Shown piece after piece: positions 1 to 6,723 of a DNA stretch of 37,799 bases. The first letter of the stretch is position 1, and each line of letters opens with the position of its first letter. The position numbers were made by a program, and so were the translations under genes. The notes beneath the pieces are model-generated. The model saw only the letters and a program-made list of their open reading frames with translations, was not told the DNA's origin and searched no databases. Source of the stretch: Schleiferilactobacillus harbinensis DSM 16991 (GTDB lineage Bacteria; Bacillota; Bacilli; Lactobacillales; Lactobacillaceae); assembly GCF_000425885.1 (NCBI RefSeq), contig NZ_AUEH01000029.1, forward strand, positions 1-37,799, written 5' to 3'.

Positions 1-212
1 CGGGTGATGTTTTCCAGGTCTACGATCATTCACTTCTTTACGACGAAGAAAGCGATTCGATTGTCGACCTTGTATTTGTTGTAACGCCGACCCGCACAAG
101 GTTCCAAATCTACACAGAAAATGTGATAGCCAAGGCCAAGCGCATCTCTATGGGAACGTATGAGATGGCACTAAATCGGTATCCAACTATTCCAGAAGGA
201 CCATTTGATTAG
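1..212 (+). CDS. C-terminal end of an unrecognised protein (partial)
   Basis: An open frame enters from the left edge (first full codon at base 3) and stops at TAG 210-212, giving about 69 residues with no start inside the window. The visible part is soluble and mixed in composition, with a hydrophobic strand IVDLVFVV followed by a basic/aromatic stretch TRTRFQIYTENVIAKAKR. I do not recognise the family and see no diagnostic motif. It is transcribed towards the minus-strand protease operon, and the hairpin at 233-254 lies between them. The upstream sequence would be needed to name it. Confidence 0.6.
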   Translation, partial: GDVFQVYDHSLLYDEESDSIVDLVFVVTPTRTRFQIYTENVIAKAKRISMGTYEMALNRYPTIPEGPFD

Positions 213-232
213 GAAAGTTCTTGGATCAAAAA

Positions 233-254
233 TGGCAGCCCCTGCGGACTGCCA
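233..254 (-). terminator. Terminator of the CPBP protease operon
   Basis: On the minus strand TGGCAG and CTGCCA pair around a 10-nt loop and are followed by TTTTT (plus-strand A-run just left of base 233). This fits an intrinsic terminator about 120 nt after the stop codon of the 373-1062 gene. On the plus strand there is no T-run, so it probably serves only the minus-strand operon. Confidence 0.55.
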
Positions 255-372
255 AAATCAGTAACTAATTCGCCCCTAATTGGGGAACAACACGAGAACG
301 ACCTTTTAATATTTGAGCTGTCCACTTGACGGGGCACCGCCCCTGCTATTAGCCGACGGTATTTTTATGCGC

Positions 373-1062
373 TCACAGCAGCAACCACACCACCCAGAAA
401 TTAATGGCGATGTGTACAACCCAAGCATAGCGCAGATCCCGGGTATATTCGTAAATACCAGCTTGGATGAAGCCCACTTCGCACCAGAACAGCAGGGCCA
501 GGGACCAGGAGAACTCATGGAGCAGGCCAAAGATCACCGCACTGGAAAGTATCGTCAAGACGCGAAACGCCGGGTTATCCCGATTCCAGAAATAGTTCAT
601 GAAAATCCCGCGGTAGAGCAATTCCTCAATCAACGGCGCCGCCACGAGCTGACCCACCCAGGTGGTAATGGGAATGTTGTGTACCTGCCCCCGAATAACC
701 GCAGCGTATCCATTCAACGGCGGCCGCGTCGCCAAATAGACTAATCCGGCCAACGCCAAAAAGCCCCCGCCAGAGACCGCCAACCGCCGCCAGCTGAGCG
801 GCTGGCGGCCAAAGCCCTTGGGATTCCACTGCCGCAGCTGACTGACATACCGGTTCAAGAAGTAGGTGACGATAACCGCGGTGATAGCCAGTTCGGCCAA
901 GGCCAGCCCCAAATCATGATCACGCATCCAGGGGTTGGTAATACCCAGCTCCGGCAGCTGCGCCGGCGCCTGGTACCAGCCCATGATGAGGAAAAAGACG
1001 GAGAAGAAGAAAATTCGCTTCACCGACTCGCCAAACCGATAAATCAAACTATCCTCAGTCAC
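373..1062 (-). CDS. CPBP-family intramembrane metalloprotease (Abi/CAAX-like)
   Basis: A membrane protein of 229 residues with several hydrophobic segments. It carries the CPBP glutamate motif EELLYR (residues 146-151), a histidine in FGLLHEF (H182) and a C-terminal HxxxN motif (H217, N221). These are the presumed metal ligands of the CAAX protease/bacteriocin-processing (Abi) family. In lactic acid bacteria such proteins are linked to bacteriocin self-immunity or to processing of membrane peptides; the substrate cannot be told from sequence. The start is a GTG preceded by AGGTGACGGG. It lies 22 nt downstream of the second CPBP gene (1085-1846), so the two probably form one operon. Confidence 0.85.
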   Translation of the reverse strand: MTEDSLIYRFGESVKRIFFFSVFFLIMGWYQAPAQLPELGITNPWMRDHDLGLALAELAITAVIVTYFLNRYVSQLRQWNPKGFGRQPLSWRRLAVSGGGFLALAGLVYLATRPPLNGYAAVIRGQVHNIPITTWVGQLVAAPLIEELLYRGIFMNYFWNRDNPAFRVLTILSSAVIFGLLHEFSWSLALLFWCEVGFIQAGIYEYTRDLRYAWVVHIAINFWVVWLLL

Positions 1063-1084
1063 CGCCCGTCACCTGCTTCCATTT

Positions 1085-1846
1085 CTACTTAATAAATTGC
1101 AGCGCCATAAAGATCATCGGGGCGTTGTTCAAAAAATGCAGCCCGATGTTGACGGTGATATTCCCGGTGCGGCGATAGACATAGGCCAAAATAGCGCCAA
1201 GTGCGACATAGATCAGCGTGCCCGCAATGTTGTTATTCTGATGGACCAGCCCAAACAGCACGCCGGAAATCAAAATCGGCCAGATTGGATTCCGCGTATA
1301 AAAGGCCGTCATGACATACCCGCGAAAGACCATTTCTTCCAAAATCGGCGCGGCGATGACCGTCATGAAGACGATCATGAAAATGATCTGGTTGCCGTCT
1401 TTCAGCATTCCCCGAATCACCGCGTCATTCTTCGTCAGCTGTTCGCCGGAAATACTGGTGTAAAACGGCAGCAGGATCAGTTTTGCCCCGAACATCGCCA
1501 AATAGCCGAGCACCACATATAAGGCGTCCCGTTTTTCCCACCGGCGGACCAGCGGCTGGTCGGTGTAGCGGTGAATGAGGAAGCGCATCAGCCAGACCGC
1601 CCCAATATACAAGGCAATCATCAGCGCGAACATCGCGATGTACAAGGGCATACTCGCTGGGGTGCCCCGCTTTTTCAGGACCAATACCACCGACATCGGC
1701 ACCTGCGGGACGTAGATCAAGACGATAGCAATGACCAGGAAAAGGAGTCGTTCAGCAATATCCTTCGGTGATTTGATCCGCTTGCGCGGCGGTTCTTGAT
1801 GGGGCATGGGCAGCTTATTTTCAATAGGGACTTGATATGAGGCCAT
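1085..1846 (-). CDS. CPBP-family intramembrane metalloprotease
   Basis: A 253-residue integral membrane protein. A basic, proline-rich cytoplasmic N-terminus (about 30 residues) is followed by about six to eight transmembrane segments. Motif 1 is EEMVFR (170-175), motif 2 FGLVHQNNN (H202) and motif 3 GLHFLNN (H237), the full CPBP signature. ATG start with GAGGAG about 10 nt upstream. It is the first gene of a two-gene operon with the GTG-started CPBP gene at 373-1062. The two proteins are only distantly alike, so they are not a recent duplication. A role in immunity to, or maturation of, a small peptide is an inference from the family; no bacteriocin gene is visible nearby. Confidence 0.87.
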   Translation of the reverse strand: MASYQVPIENKLPMPHQEPPRKRIKSPKDIAERLLFLVIAIVLIYVPQVPMSVVLVLKKRGTPASMPLYIAMFALMIALYIGAVWLMRFLIHRYTDQPLVRRWEKRDALYVVLGYLAMFGAKLILLPFYTSISGEQLTKNDAVIRGMLKDGNQIIFMIVFMTVIAAPILEEMVFRGYVMTAFYTRNPIWPILISGVLFGLVHQNNNIAGTLIYVALGAILAYVYRRTGNITVNIGLHFLNNAPMIFMALQFIK

Positions 1847-1876
1847 GATGCAGCAGCTCCTCTCCGTATGGTGTTT

Positions 1877-1905
1877 ATTATACCGTACCCGGCGCAGACA
1901 CCGGG
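1877..1905 (-). promoter_or_regulatory. Candidate promoter of the CPBP operon with upstream dyad
   Basis: A perfect -10 hexamer TATAAT on the minus strand (1877-1882) lies about 30 nt before the start codon. No good -35 is present. Instead the -35 zone is occupied by a dyad with CCCGG/CCGGG arms 8 nt apart (1888-1905), which could be an operator or activator site. Confidence 0.4.
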
Positions 1906-1965
1906 CCGTCTTACTGAATCGTTAGTTGTACCTTAACGCAATCAGTAGCGGGGGACAAATTGAAA

Positions 1966-1991
1966 AGCTCACCGGCAGTGGTCGATGAGCT
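1966..1991 (-). terminator. Terminator after the DUF3278-like gene
   Basis: On the minus strand AGCTCATCG pairs with CGGTGAGCT (one G-T pair) around an 8-nt loop, followed by TTTTCAATTTG. It starts 9 nt beyond the stop codon of the 2000-2506 gene. Confidence 0.6.
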
Positions 1992-1999
1992 GAAAAAGG

Positions 2000-2506
2000 T
2001 TAGTTGTCCTCCCAGGCTTTGATGACTTGGCGGCGGCGATAACGCCAAGTTGTCACCGCGTAAACACCAACAAATACCACCATAAAAACCACTGTCTCAC
2101 GAATCGTTGGCCAGTATTGCGCTGACATTGCAAAACTTACTAATGACCAGCCAGCGTACCCACTGATACCAGCGATAATCGTATCCCGCACAGCTTGAAA
2201 ATTAATGCGCCGATAAATTTTCTGCAAATCTTCTTCATTGGCCGCCTCTATTTGATAGAGACCATGTTTCCGAATTTGAACGTTAATGATAATGCCCCAT
2301 ACGAGCGCAATAATTACTAAGATCATTGACCCCGCCGTAACGTAGTGCGTCCAAAAACCGTCAATAATCAAACTGGCAAACATACCCAGATACAACAACC
2401 AATAGACCAGCACAGCGCTCCCGCTGAGAATCTTATTCAGCTCGGCCTTCTGGTACTCATCCCGGCCGCTCACCTCAAACGTCCATCGTATTAACCGCTC
2501 CATCAT
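2000..2506 (-). CDS. DUF3278-like membrane protein paired with an XRE regulator
   Basis: About 168 residues with four hydrophobic segments, in two pairs separated by a charged loop (EAANEEDLQKIYRR). The N-terminus RWTFEVSGRDEYQKAELNKI resembles the DUF3278 pattern, in which a short amphipathic start and a DEY motif precede the membrane part. The start ATG at 2506 overlaps the stop of the XRE gene by ATGA; a second ATG at 2503 fits the AGGAG spacing equally well. Small XRE regulator plus membrane protein pairs are common in Firmicutes; in some of them the membrane protein antagonises or senses for the regulator, but its function here is not known. Confidence 0.7.
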   Translation of the reverse strand: MMERLIRWTFEVSGRDEYQKAELNKILSGSAVLVYWLLYLGMFASLIIDGFWTHYVTAGSMILVIIALVWGIIINVQIRKHGLYQIEAANEEDLQKIYRRINFQAVRDTIIAGISGYAGWSLVSFAMSAQYWPTIRETVVFMVVFVGVYAVTTWRYRRRQVIKAWEDN

Positions 2507-2715
2507 GACTCCTCGCCCTCCAATCCTTCCGGAAACCAAAACAAGGTATTCAGATCCGTCCCCAGCGCCTGGGCTAAGCGAATGCAGAGATCCAAGCTGG
2601 GATTATAGTTGTTGTTCTCAATCATATTCACGGTTTGCCGGGTCACGCCGACCCGCTGCGCCAGGGCTAGTTGGGACCAGCCTTGGGCCTGCCGGAATTG
2701 TCGAATGCGGTTCAT
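2503..2715 (-). CDS. Small XRE-family HTH transcriptional regulator
   Basis: A 70-residue single-domain Cro/CI-type protein. The helix-turn-helix covers most of it (WSQLALAQRVGVTRQTVNMIEN), followed by LDLCIRLAQALGTDLNTLFW and an acidic tail. The start at 2715 is fixed by an ideal AAGGAGG 6 nt upstream; longer in-frame starts lack a ribosome binding site and would lie inside the promoter. It is of the YgzD/YozG-like short type and is cotranscribed and translationally coupled with the membrane protein 2000-2506. Two copies of an 18-nt palindrome bracket its promoter, so autoregulation is likely. Confidence 0.88.
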   Translation of the reverse strand: MNRIRQFRQAQGWSQLALAQRVGVTRQTVNMIENNNYNPSLDLCIRLAQALGTDLNTLFWFPEGLEGEES

Positions 2716-2729
2716 CACTGGCCTCCTTA

Positions 2730-2747
2730 TGTCACATATATTTGACA
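2730..2747 (-). promoter_or_regulatory. Operator 1 of the XRE operon
   Basis: The plus strand reads TGTCACATATATTTGACA, an imperfect palindrome with TGTC/GACA ends around an AT core. It lies between the -10 box and the ribosome binding site. The same pattern recurs at 2776-2793. Confidence 0.65.
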
Positions 2748-2752
2748 CCCTG

Positions 2753-2781
2753 AGTATAGCAAGACCCCGCACACGTGTCAA
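2753..2781 (-). promoter_or_regulatory. SigA-type promoter of the XRE/DUF3278 operon
   Basis: Minus strand -35 TTGACA (2776-2781), 17-nt spacer, -10 TATACT (2753-2758). The match to the consensus is almost perfect. The -35 box lies inside operator 2. Confidence 0.85.
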
Positions 2782-2793
2782 ATATATACGACA
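2776..2793 (-). promoter_or_regulatory. Operator 2 of the XRE operon
   Basis: The plus strand reads TGTCAAATATATACGACA, the second copy of the TGTC-N10-GACA palindrome, centred 46 bp from operator 1. It overlaps the -35 box, so binding here should block RNA polymerase. Confidence 0.65.
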
Positions 2794-2910
2794 CTTTACC
2801 GATGGAGGTAACCGGTGTTAACAAATTTTGCTGTCTTCGCTTGGTTGTTCCGCCCTGGCAACTCGGTATGCTTGGAGTATGAAAAGTCAGAAGAAACGGA
2901 GGAAACAAAC

Positions 2911-3372
2911 ATGTCAGATAACTCACCCCTAGCCGGTAATCTGCGGAATCTGCGCGCTCACTTTGGCTATACGTTGGAACAAACCGCCGAAGGGGTCGGC
3001 GTCACCCGTCAAGCCATTGCTAAATGGGAAAGTGGGCAATCAGTCCCGGATATCACCCACGCCGATGCGCTGGCCCAGTTTTACAACATTTCGTTGGACG
3101 ATCTCATCCATCACGATACCGAAAAAAGCGGGCTCGGCATCCCACCGAAGGGAAAACACCTCTTCGGCACCGTCCAAGTCGGCGAACGGGGGCAAATCGT
3201 GATCCCCAAAAGCGCCCGGGACCTTTTTCAGTTGACCAAAGGGACCAACCTCGTCGTATTAGGCGACGAAGAAGGCCCGCTGCCGGGGTTGGCCCTGGTC
3301 AAAAATGACGTTTTTCTCAATCAAGCGACGGCCTACGCCCATATGGGCAAGGGGGTGCCCCATGACCAATGA
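2911..3372 (+). CDS. XRE-AbrB two-domain transcriptional regulator
   Basis: 153 residues from ATG 2911. An N-terminal XRE helix-turn-helix (YTLEQTAEGVGVTRQAIAKWE) is followed by a SpoVT/AbrB swapped-hairpin domain (GTVQVGERGQIVIPKSARD...LVVLGDEEGPLPGLALV). This arrangement is known from regulators encoded beside ABC exporters. GGAGG lies 8 nt before ATG 2911. An equally good GGAGG lies 6 nt before an in-frame GTG at 2815, which would add 32 residues (MLTNFAVFAWLF... ending in an acidic stretch). I prefer 2911 because the HTH then starts at the usual distance. The gene overlaps the ABC ATPase by 11 nt and presumably controls it. Confidence 0.85.
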   Translation: MSDNSPLAGNLRNLRAHFGYTLEQTAEGVGVTRQAIAKWESGQSVPDITHADALAQFYNISLDDLIHHDTEKSGLGIPPKGKHLFGTVQVGERGQIVIPKSARDLFQLTKGTNLVVLGDEEGPLPGLALVKNDVFLNQATAYAHMGKGVPHDQ

Positions 3373-4102
3373 TTCTTTGCTCACGGTCAGTCATCTGACC
3401 AAACGCTACTCGCAATTCACACTGCAAGACGTCTCTTTCACCATCGCCCCAGGAACGATCATGGGCATGATCGGCGTCAACGGGGCCGGAAAGTCCACCA
3501 TATTAAAGAGCATCGCCGGGTTAGTGCAGCCCGACGCGGGCACGATGCAAATCGCTGCCCCGGCCAACCCGGCCGTGATGCTGGGCGAAACGGTTTACTA
3601 CCCCGAGAAAAAGCTGGCAACGATCACCAGGACGACCCGCCAGTTCTATTCCCAATGGGACGAGGAACAGTACCGCTATTACCTGCATTTCTTCGATCTG
3701 GATGACCAAAAAAAGGTCAAGGAACTCTCCACCGGTATGCTGATCAAATACCAGCTGGCCGTGACCATGAGTCACCACGCGCCGCTGCTCATTCTCGACG
3801 AACCCACCAGCGGCATTGATCCCGTCTCCCGGGACGCGATTCGCCAGGTCTTTCGCCACTACGTCGCCGACGGCCAGCACAGCATTCTCTTTTCCACCCA
3901 CATCACCACCGACCTGGAAGCCATCGCGGATTCGATCACTTACATCCATGCGGGGGCCGTGCTCTACTCTGCCGCCAAACCCGACTTCATCGACCATTTT
4001 CGCCGCCAATTCGGCCTGAGCGCTAACGCCCCGCTGACCTTTGATGACATTATGCTCACGATAGAAAGGAAGACCATTGATGACTCGGCAATTCCTGCGT
4101 AA
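3362..4102 (+). CDS. ABC transporter ATP-binding protein
   Basis: 246 residues with Walker A GVNGAGKST (about 38-46), a Walker B/D-loop LLILDEPTSGIDP and a switch histidine in FSTHITTD. The signature motif is LSTGM rather than LSGGQ, as is common in the YtrB/EcsA-like group of drug and peptide exporters. The start is ATG 3362, overlapping the regulator gene. The following permease overlaps its 3' end, so regulator, ATPase and permease form one tightly coupled operon. The ATPase would act at the inner face of the membrane with the 4080-4721 permease. The substrate is unknown; resistance or envelope-stress export is the usual role of such sets. Confidence 0.9.
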   Translation: MTNDSLLTVSHLTKRYSQFTLQDVSFTIAPGTIMGMIGVNGAGKSTILKSIAGLVQPDAGTMQIAAPANPAVMLGETVYYPEKKLATITRTTRQFYSQWDEEQYRYYLHFFDLDDQKKVKELSTGMLIKYQLAVTMSHHAPLLILDEPTSGIDPVSRDAIRQVFRHYVADGQHSILFSTHITTDLEAIADSITYIHAGAVLYSAAKPDFIDHFRRQFGLSANAPLTFDDIMLTIERKTIDDSAIPA

Positions 4103-4721
4103 AGAATATCTGCTGGCGGCCCATCCCACCACTTGGTTCTTCGTCTGGTTGGGCGCTTTGGTGCTGGCCCCCGCGTATCCGTACAGCGTGGTCTTCTTCT
4201 TTGCCATGCTGGCCCCCAGTTTGGACTTGGTCTACGCCAAGCAGACCAACGACATTCTGTATACGGCCCTGTTACCAACCGGCAAGGCCGGCGTAGTGCG
4301 GGGCAAAGTGCTTTACACGTTTACTTTTCAAACGGTCATGCTGCTGTTGACGATTCCTTGGGCGCTGTTGCGGACGCTCTACATCCAAACCAATCCCGCG
4401 GGCATCACCGCCAATGTCGCCTATTTTGGCTTTGGCTTGTTGGCCCTCGCCGTTTTCGACTACCTGTTTCTCACGGGTTTCTTTAAAACTGGGATAAAAA
4501 TCGGCTGGCCTTACTTCTGGGGTACGCTGGCTGCCTTGATCCTGCTGGGCGTGATGGAAACACTGCCGCATCTGCCGGGGCTGCGCTGGGTGGATTCGGT
4601 TCAACCCACGGCGCTGCTGCTGCAATCACCCTTCCTGGTGGCGGGGATCATGGCCTTTATCACCAGTTTCTTCGTGACCATGCGCGTCAGTATGCAGAAT
4701 TTTCAACGGGTGGATTTATAG
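4080..4721 (+). CDS. ABC transporter permease (ABC-2 type)
   Basis: 213 residues with about six transmembrane segments and a short cytoplasmic N-terminus (TRQFLRKEYLLAAHPTTW). This is the half-size permease pattern of simple ABC-2 exporters. ATG 4080 is preceded by AAAGGA at a long spacing; a TTG one codon upstream (4077) fits better and may be the true start. It lies entirely within the operon headed by the XRE-AbrB regulator, overlapping the ATPase gene by 23 nt. A homodimer with two copies of the ATPase is the expected architecture. Confidence 0.82.
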   Translation: MTRQFLRKEYLLAAHPTTWFFVWLGALVLAPAYPYSVVFFFAMLAPSLDLVYAKQTNDILYTALLPTGKAGVVRGKVLYTFTFQTVMLLLTIPWALLRTLYIQTNPAGITANVAYFGFGLLALAVFDYLFLTGFFKTGIKIGWPYFWGTLAALILLGVMETLPHLPGLRWVDSVQPTALLLQSPFLVAGIMAFITSFFVTMRVSMQNFQRVDL

Positions 4722-4751
4722 CCAGAGTTTGCTATGCTGGACTAAACAAAA

Positions 4752-4779
4752 CCGGCCCGACCCGTTCAGGTCAGGCCGG
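4752..4779. terminator. Strong hairpin after the ABC operon
   Basis: CCGGCC/GGCCGG plus GACC/GGTC arms around a short loop form a very stable stem 30 nt past the permease stop. The plus strand lacks a T-run. The minus strand continues into TTTTGTTT, so it looks more like a terminator for transcription coming from the right. Confidence 0.45.
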
Positions 4780-4797
4780 CGAATGGAGGCCGTCCTA

Positions 4798-5127
4798 TTG
4801 AATTTAGCAAACCACCAAGCTTGGCTCATCGATTTCTACAAACGCCACGATTGGTATCACTTTTCACCCTTTGTCTACTTGAATTTTCTAACTGAAGAAA
4901 CCGGCGAAGTCGCCCGTGCGATCCGCGCCTTGGAAATTGGCCGCCATCATCCGGGAGAAAAGCCGCAGACACCGGCCGAAAAGACCGCCAACCTGAAAGA
5001 GGAACTGACTGATGTGTTAGACCAAGTCTTGGTCATTGGTGCCAAGTTTGGCATTGACCCGGAGGCATTACTGGCCCAAAGCGAAAGCAAACTCAGCCGC
5101 CGGTTTAATGAGGAACAGCCCCATTAA
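4798..5127 (+). CDS. MazG-like nucleotide pyrophosphohydrolase
   Basis: About 109 residues starting at TTG 4798 (MNLANHQAWLIDFYKR). GGAGG at 4785-4789 lies 8 nt before this TTG, while the in-frame ATG at 4783 overlaps that ribosome binding site and so cannot use it. The all-alpha MazG signature is present: EETGE (about 33-37) followed some 40 residues later by EELTDVLDQ, the Mg-binding acidic clusters. Such small proteins hydrolyse non-canonical or excess NTPs to NMP and pyrophosphate. It converges with the SAP-domain gene, the two stop codons overlapping by 4 nt. Confidence 0.85.
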   Translation: MNLANHQAWLIDFYKRHDWYHFSPFVYLNFLTEETGEVARAIRALEIGRHHPGEKPQTPAEKTANLKEELTDVLDQVLVIGAKFGIDPEALLAQSESKLSRRFNEEQPH

Positions 5128-5747
5128 GGACGGCGATACTGGGCAATCAATGGCCCGTATTGCGTCACCAGCTGAGGGCGATACACCTTGGCGTCGGTTG
5201 ATCGTTTCACTTGCTGCCAAAGAATGGCGGCGACTTTCAGCCGGTCATGGAACACCGCCGTCTGCGGATCGGCGAAGAAATCGCGGACAAAGTTGTTCCA
5301 CTGATAGGTCTGCTCTTCGGGGTTATTCGCCAAGAACGCCCGTTGTGCTGCCGGTTTGTCCTTAGTTTCTTGATAGACCCGGATCAGATCGCCGATCGTT
5401 GCGGTCTGATCTTTTTTTGCGTCAACTTGCCGTTTATACACGGCCATGGACTTGGTAAAGCGAAAGTGTTTCACGTGAAAATAGGCGGCAAAAAACTCAC
5501 GGGCAGCTGCGTTGAACGCAAAACCTGACCCAATAATTGGTGTTTCCAGAGTCAACTGGGCTGCAGTCAATTTTTGACCACGGTTTGCCGACTCAGCCCG
5601 TTGACGCACCGGTCGGCCAGAAAAGAAAGCGTCCAGGCGCTGATTCAAGTCCGCCTTGGTGCCGCTGGTTGGCAATTGATACTGGCGGCATAACGCGATC
5701 AGATCCGTTTTGTAGTAATAGTGTGTTTTGAACGCTGCGAGATCCAT
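5124..5747 (-). CDS. SAP-domain protein (DUF6434-like)
   Basis: 207 residues. The N-terminus (about 4-45: HYYYKTDLIALCRQYQLP..TKADLNQRLDAFFSG) is a SAP-type helix-extension-helix, a putative nucleic-acid-binding module. It is followed by a DUF6434-like helical region rich in aromatic and basic residues (REFFAAYFHVKHFRFTKSM). There is no signal peptide or membrane segment. ATG 5747 has GGTGGAG close upstream. The molecular role is unknown. Its 3' end overlaps the convergent MazG gene. A parS-like 16-mer lies inside its coding sequence at 5467-5482. Confidence 0.75.
   Translation of the reverse strand: MDLAAFKTHYYYKTDLIALCRQYQLPTSGTKADLNQRLDAFFSGRPVRQRAESANRGQKLTAAQLTLETPIIGSGFAFNAAAREFFAAYFHVKHFRFTKSMAVYKRQVDAKKDQTATIGDLIRVYQETKDKPAAQRAFLANNPEEQTYQWNNFVRDFFADPQTAVFHDRLKVAAILWQQVKRSTDAKVYRPQLVTQYGPLIAQYRRP
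5467..5482. other. parS-like sequence (14 of 16)
   Basis: TGTTTCACGTGAAAAT matches the first 14 bases of the consensus parS TGTTNCACGTGAAACA and differs in the last two. The core TTTCACGTGAAA is intact. It is inside a coding region and may be fortuitous. Confidence 0.35.
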
Positions 5748-5797
5748 TTCTCCACCCCCAGGATTCTATTCTACGCCACCGCTAGGGATACTTTGCA

Positions 5798-6589
5798 CTA
5801 CACATCTCGCCCAGCTACGGCCACGACCTGCCCCCGCAACTGGCTGTCACTGTCCGGTTTGCAGATCAAAACGGCCAAGCCAATGTACAACACCATGTGG
5901 AATATCGCCGCCAATAACGTCCCAGCGGGGTTCCCAGCACTGGTGATCACTGTCGCGTACCCTTGAGTGACTGTAATTGTGTAGTCGATAAAACCGTGGA
6001 GAACCATTGGGAACAGCAGACTGCCCTTACGTACATAAAGTGCACTCAGCAGGCAGCCCATGCCGAACGCTTCAATCATCTGCATCAGGGTAAAGTACAG
6101 CCCTTGATCAACGATATTGCCGAAGTGGTACAAACTGAACATGGCGCTGGACAAGAGAATGGCGGCCCAGACGCGGTGCGGCAGTGCCTGTATTTTTAAA
6201 TTAGCCAATAGACTGGCGAAAATCACCCCGCGGAATAGGAACTCTTCCGGCCCCGCGGCAATCACTGCCACGATCGTCGCGTCAGCTAAATTGTTCAGCT
6301 TGCTCACCGTTGCCCCGACCATGATGGCGGCCATGATGGCCAGCATGATGATGCTGTTTTTACCAATGGCCGCCCGCCAATGGATGGGCTGCCGGGTAAG
6401 CCACTGATTGAATAGAATTCCGGCCGTCAATTCCAGCGTTTTGAAAATGACGTCCAAGACAATATCCGGCGCCTTGATCAGACCGATGAGCGGACTCGAG
6501 ATGAACTCGTCAAAGACAAACATCAGCAACCAAAAAGTGATGATACTGGCGATACTATGCTGTTTAATTTTGCTAACGAGTAGCCGCAT
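5798..6589 (-). CDS. CPBP-family intramembrane metalloprotease
   Basis: A 263-residue polytopic membrane protein. Motifs: EEFLFR (115-120), FSLYHFG (H155) and VLHGFIDY (H198, D202), matching the CPBP family. ATG 6589 is preceded by AAGGGGG at about 11 nt. It stands alone between the SAP-domain gene and the haem-exporter-like operon, the third CPBP protein within 6.6 kb, and is not closely similar to the first two. The target is unknown. Confidence 0.85.
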   Translation of the reverse strand: MRLLVSKIKQHSIASIITFWLLMFVFDEFISSPLIGLIKAPDIVLDVIFKTLELTAGILFNQWLTRQPIHWRAAIGKNSIIMLAIMAAIMVGATVSKLNNLADATIVAVIAAGPEEFLFRGVIFASLLANLKIQALPHRVWAAILLSSAMFSLYHFGNIVDQGLYFTLMQMIEAFGMGCLLSALYVRKGSLLFPMVLHGFIDYTITVTQGYATVITSAGNPAGTLLAAIFHMVLYIGLAVLICKPDSDSQLRGQVVAVAGRDV

Positions 6590-6674
6590 TGAAATAATTT
6601 CCCCCTTCTTGAATATATTTTTAAGCTACGCTTAACTTTTCTGAAAATCAAGGATTGGCACGTGATTTTTTCAC

Positions 6675-6707
6675 AAAAAAAGACAGCCGTCGTTAAGACA
6701 GACTGTC
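6675..6707 (-). terminator. Terminator of the hrtRBA-like operon
   Basis: Minus strand GACAGTC pairs with GGCTGTC (one G-T), with an extra GTC/GAC pairing inside the loop, followed by seven T (6675-6681). It lies 17 nt after the ATPase stop codon. Confidence 0.85.
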
Positions 6708-6723
6708 CACTCGAAAAATTCAC

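Noticed and set aside
313-744. 143-codon plus-strand reading frame opposite the first CPBP gene
   Set aside because: It is the antisense shadow of a gene with clear CPBP motifs; composition is Gln/Arg/His-rich without any family pattern.
3521-4207. 228-codon minus-strand frame opposite the ABC ATPase
   Set aside because: Shadow of a gene with Walker A and B motifs.
6523-6723. 66-codon minus-strand frame between the CPBP gene and the hrt-like terminator
   Set aside because: It overlaps the terminator and the start of the CPBP gene, has no ribosome binding site and no recognisable pattern.
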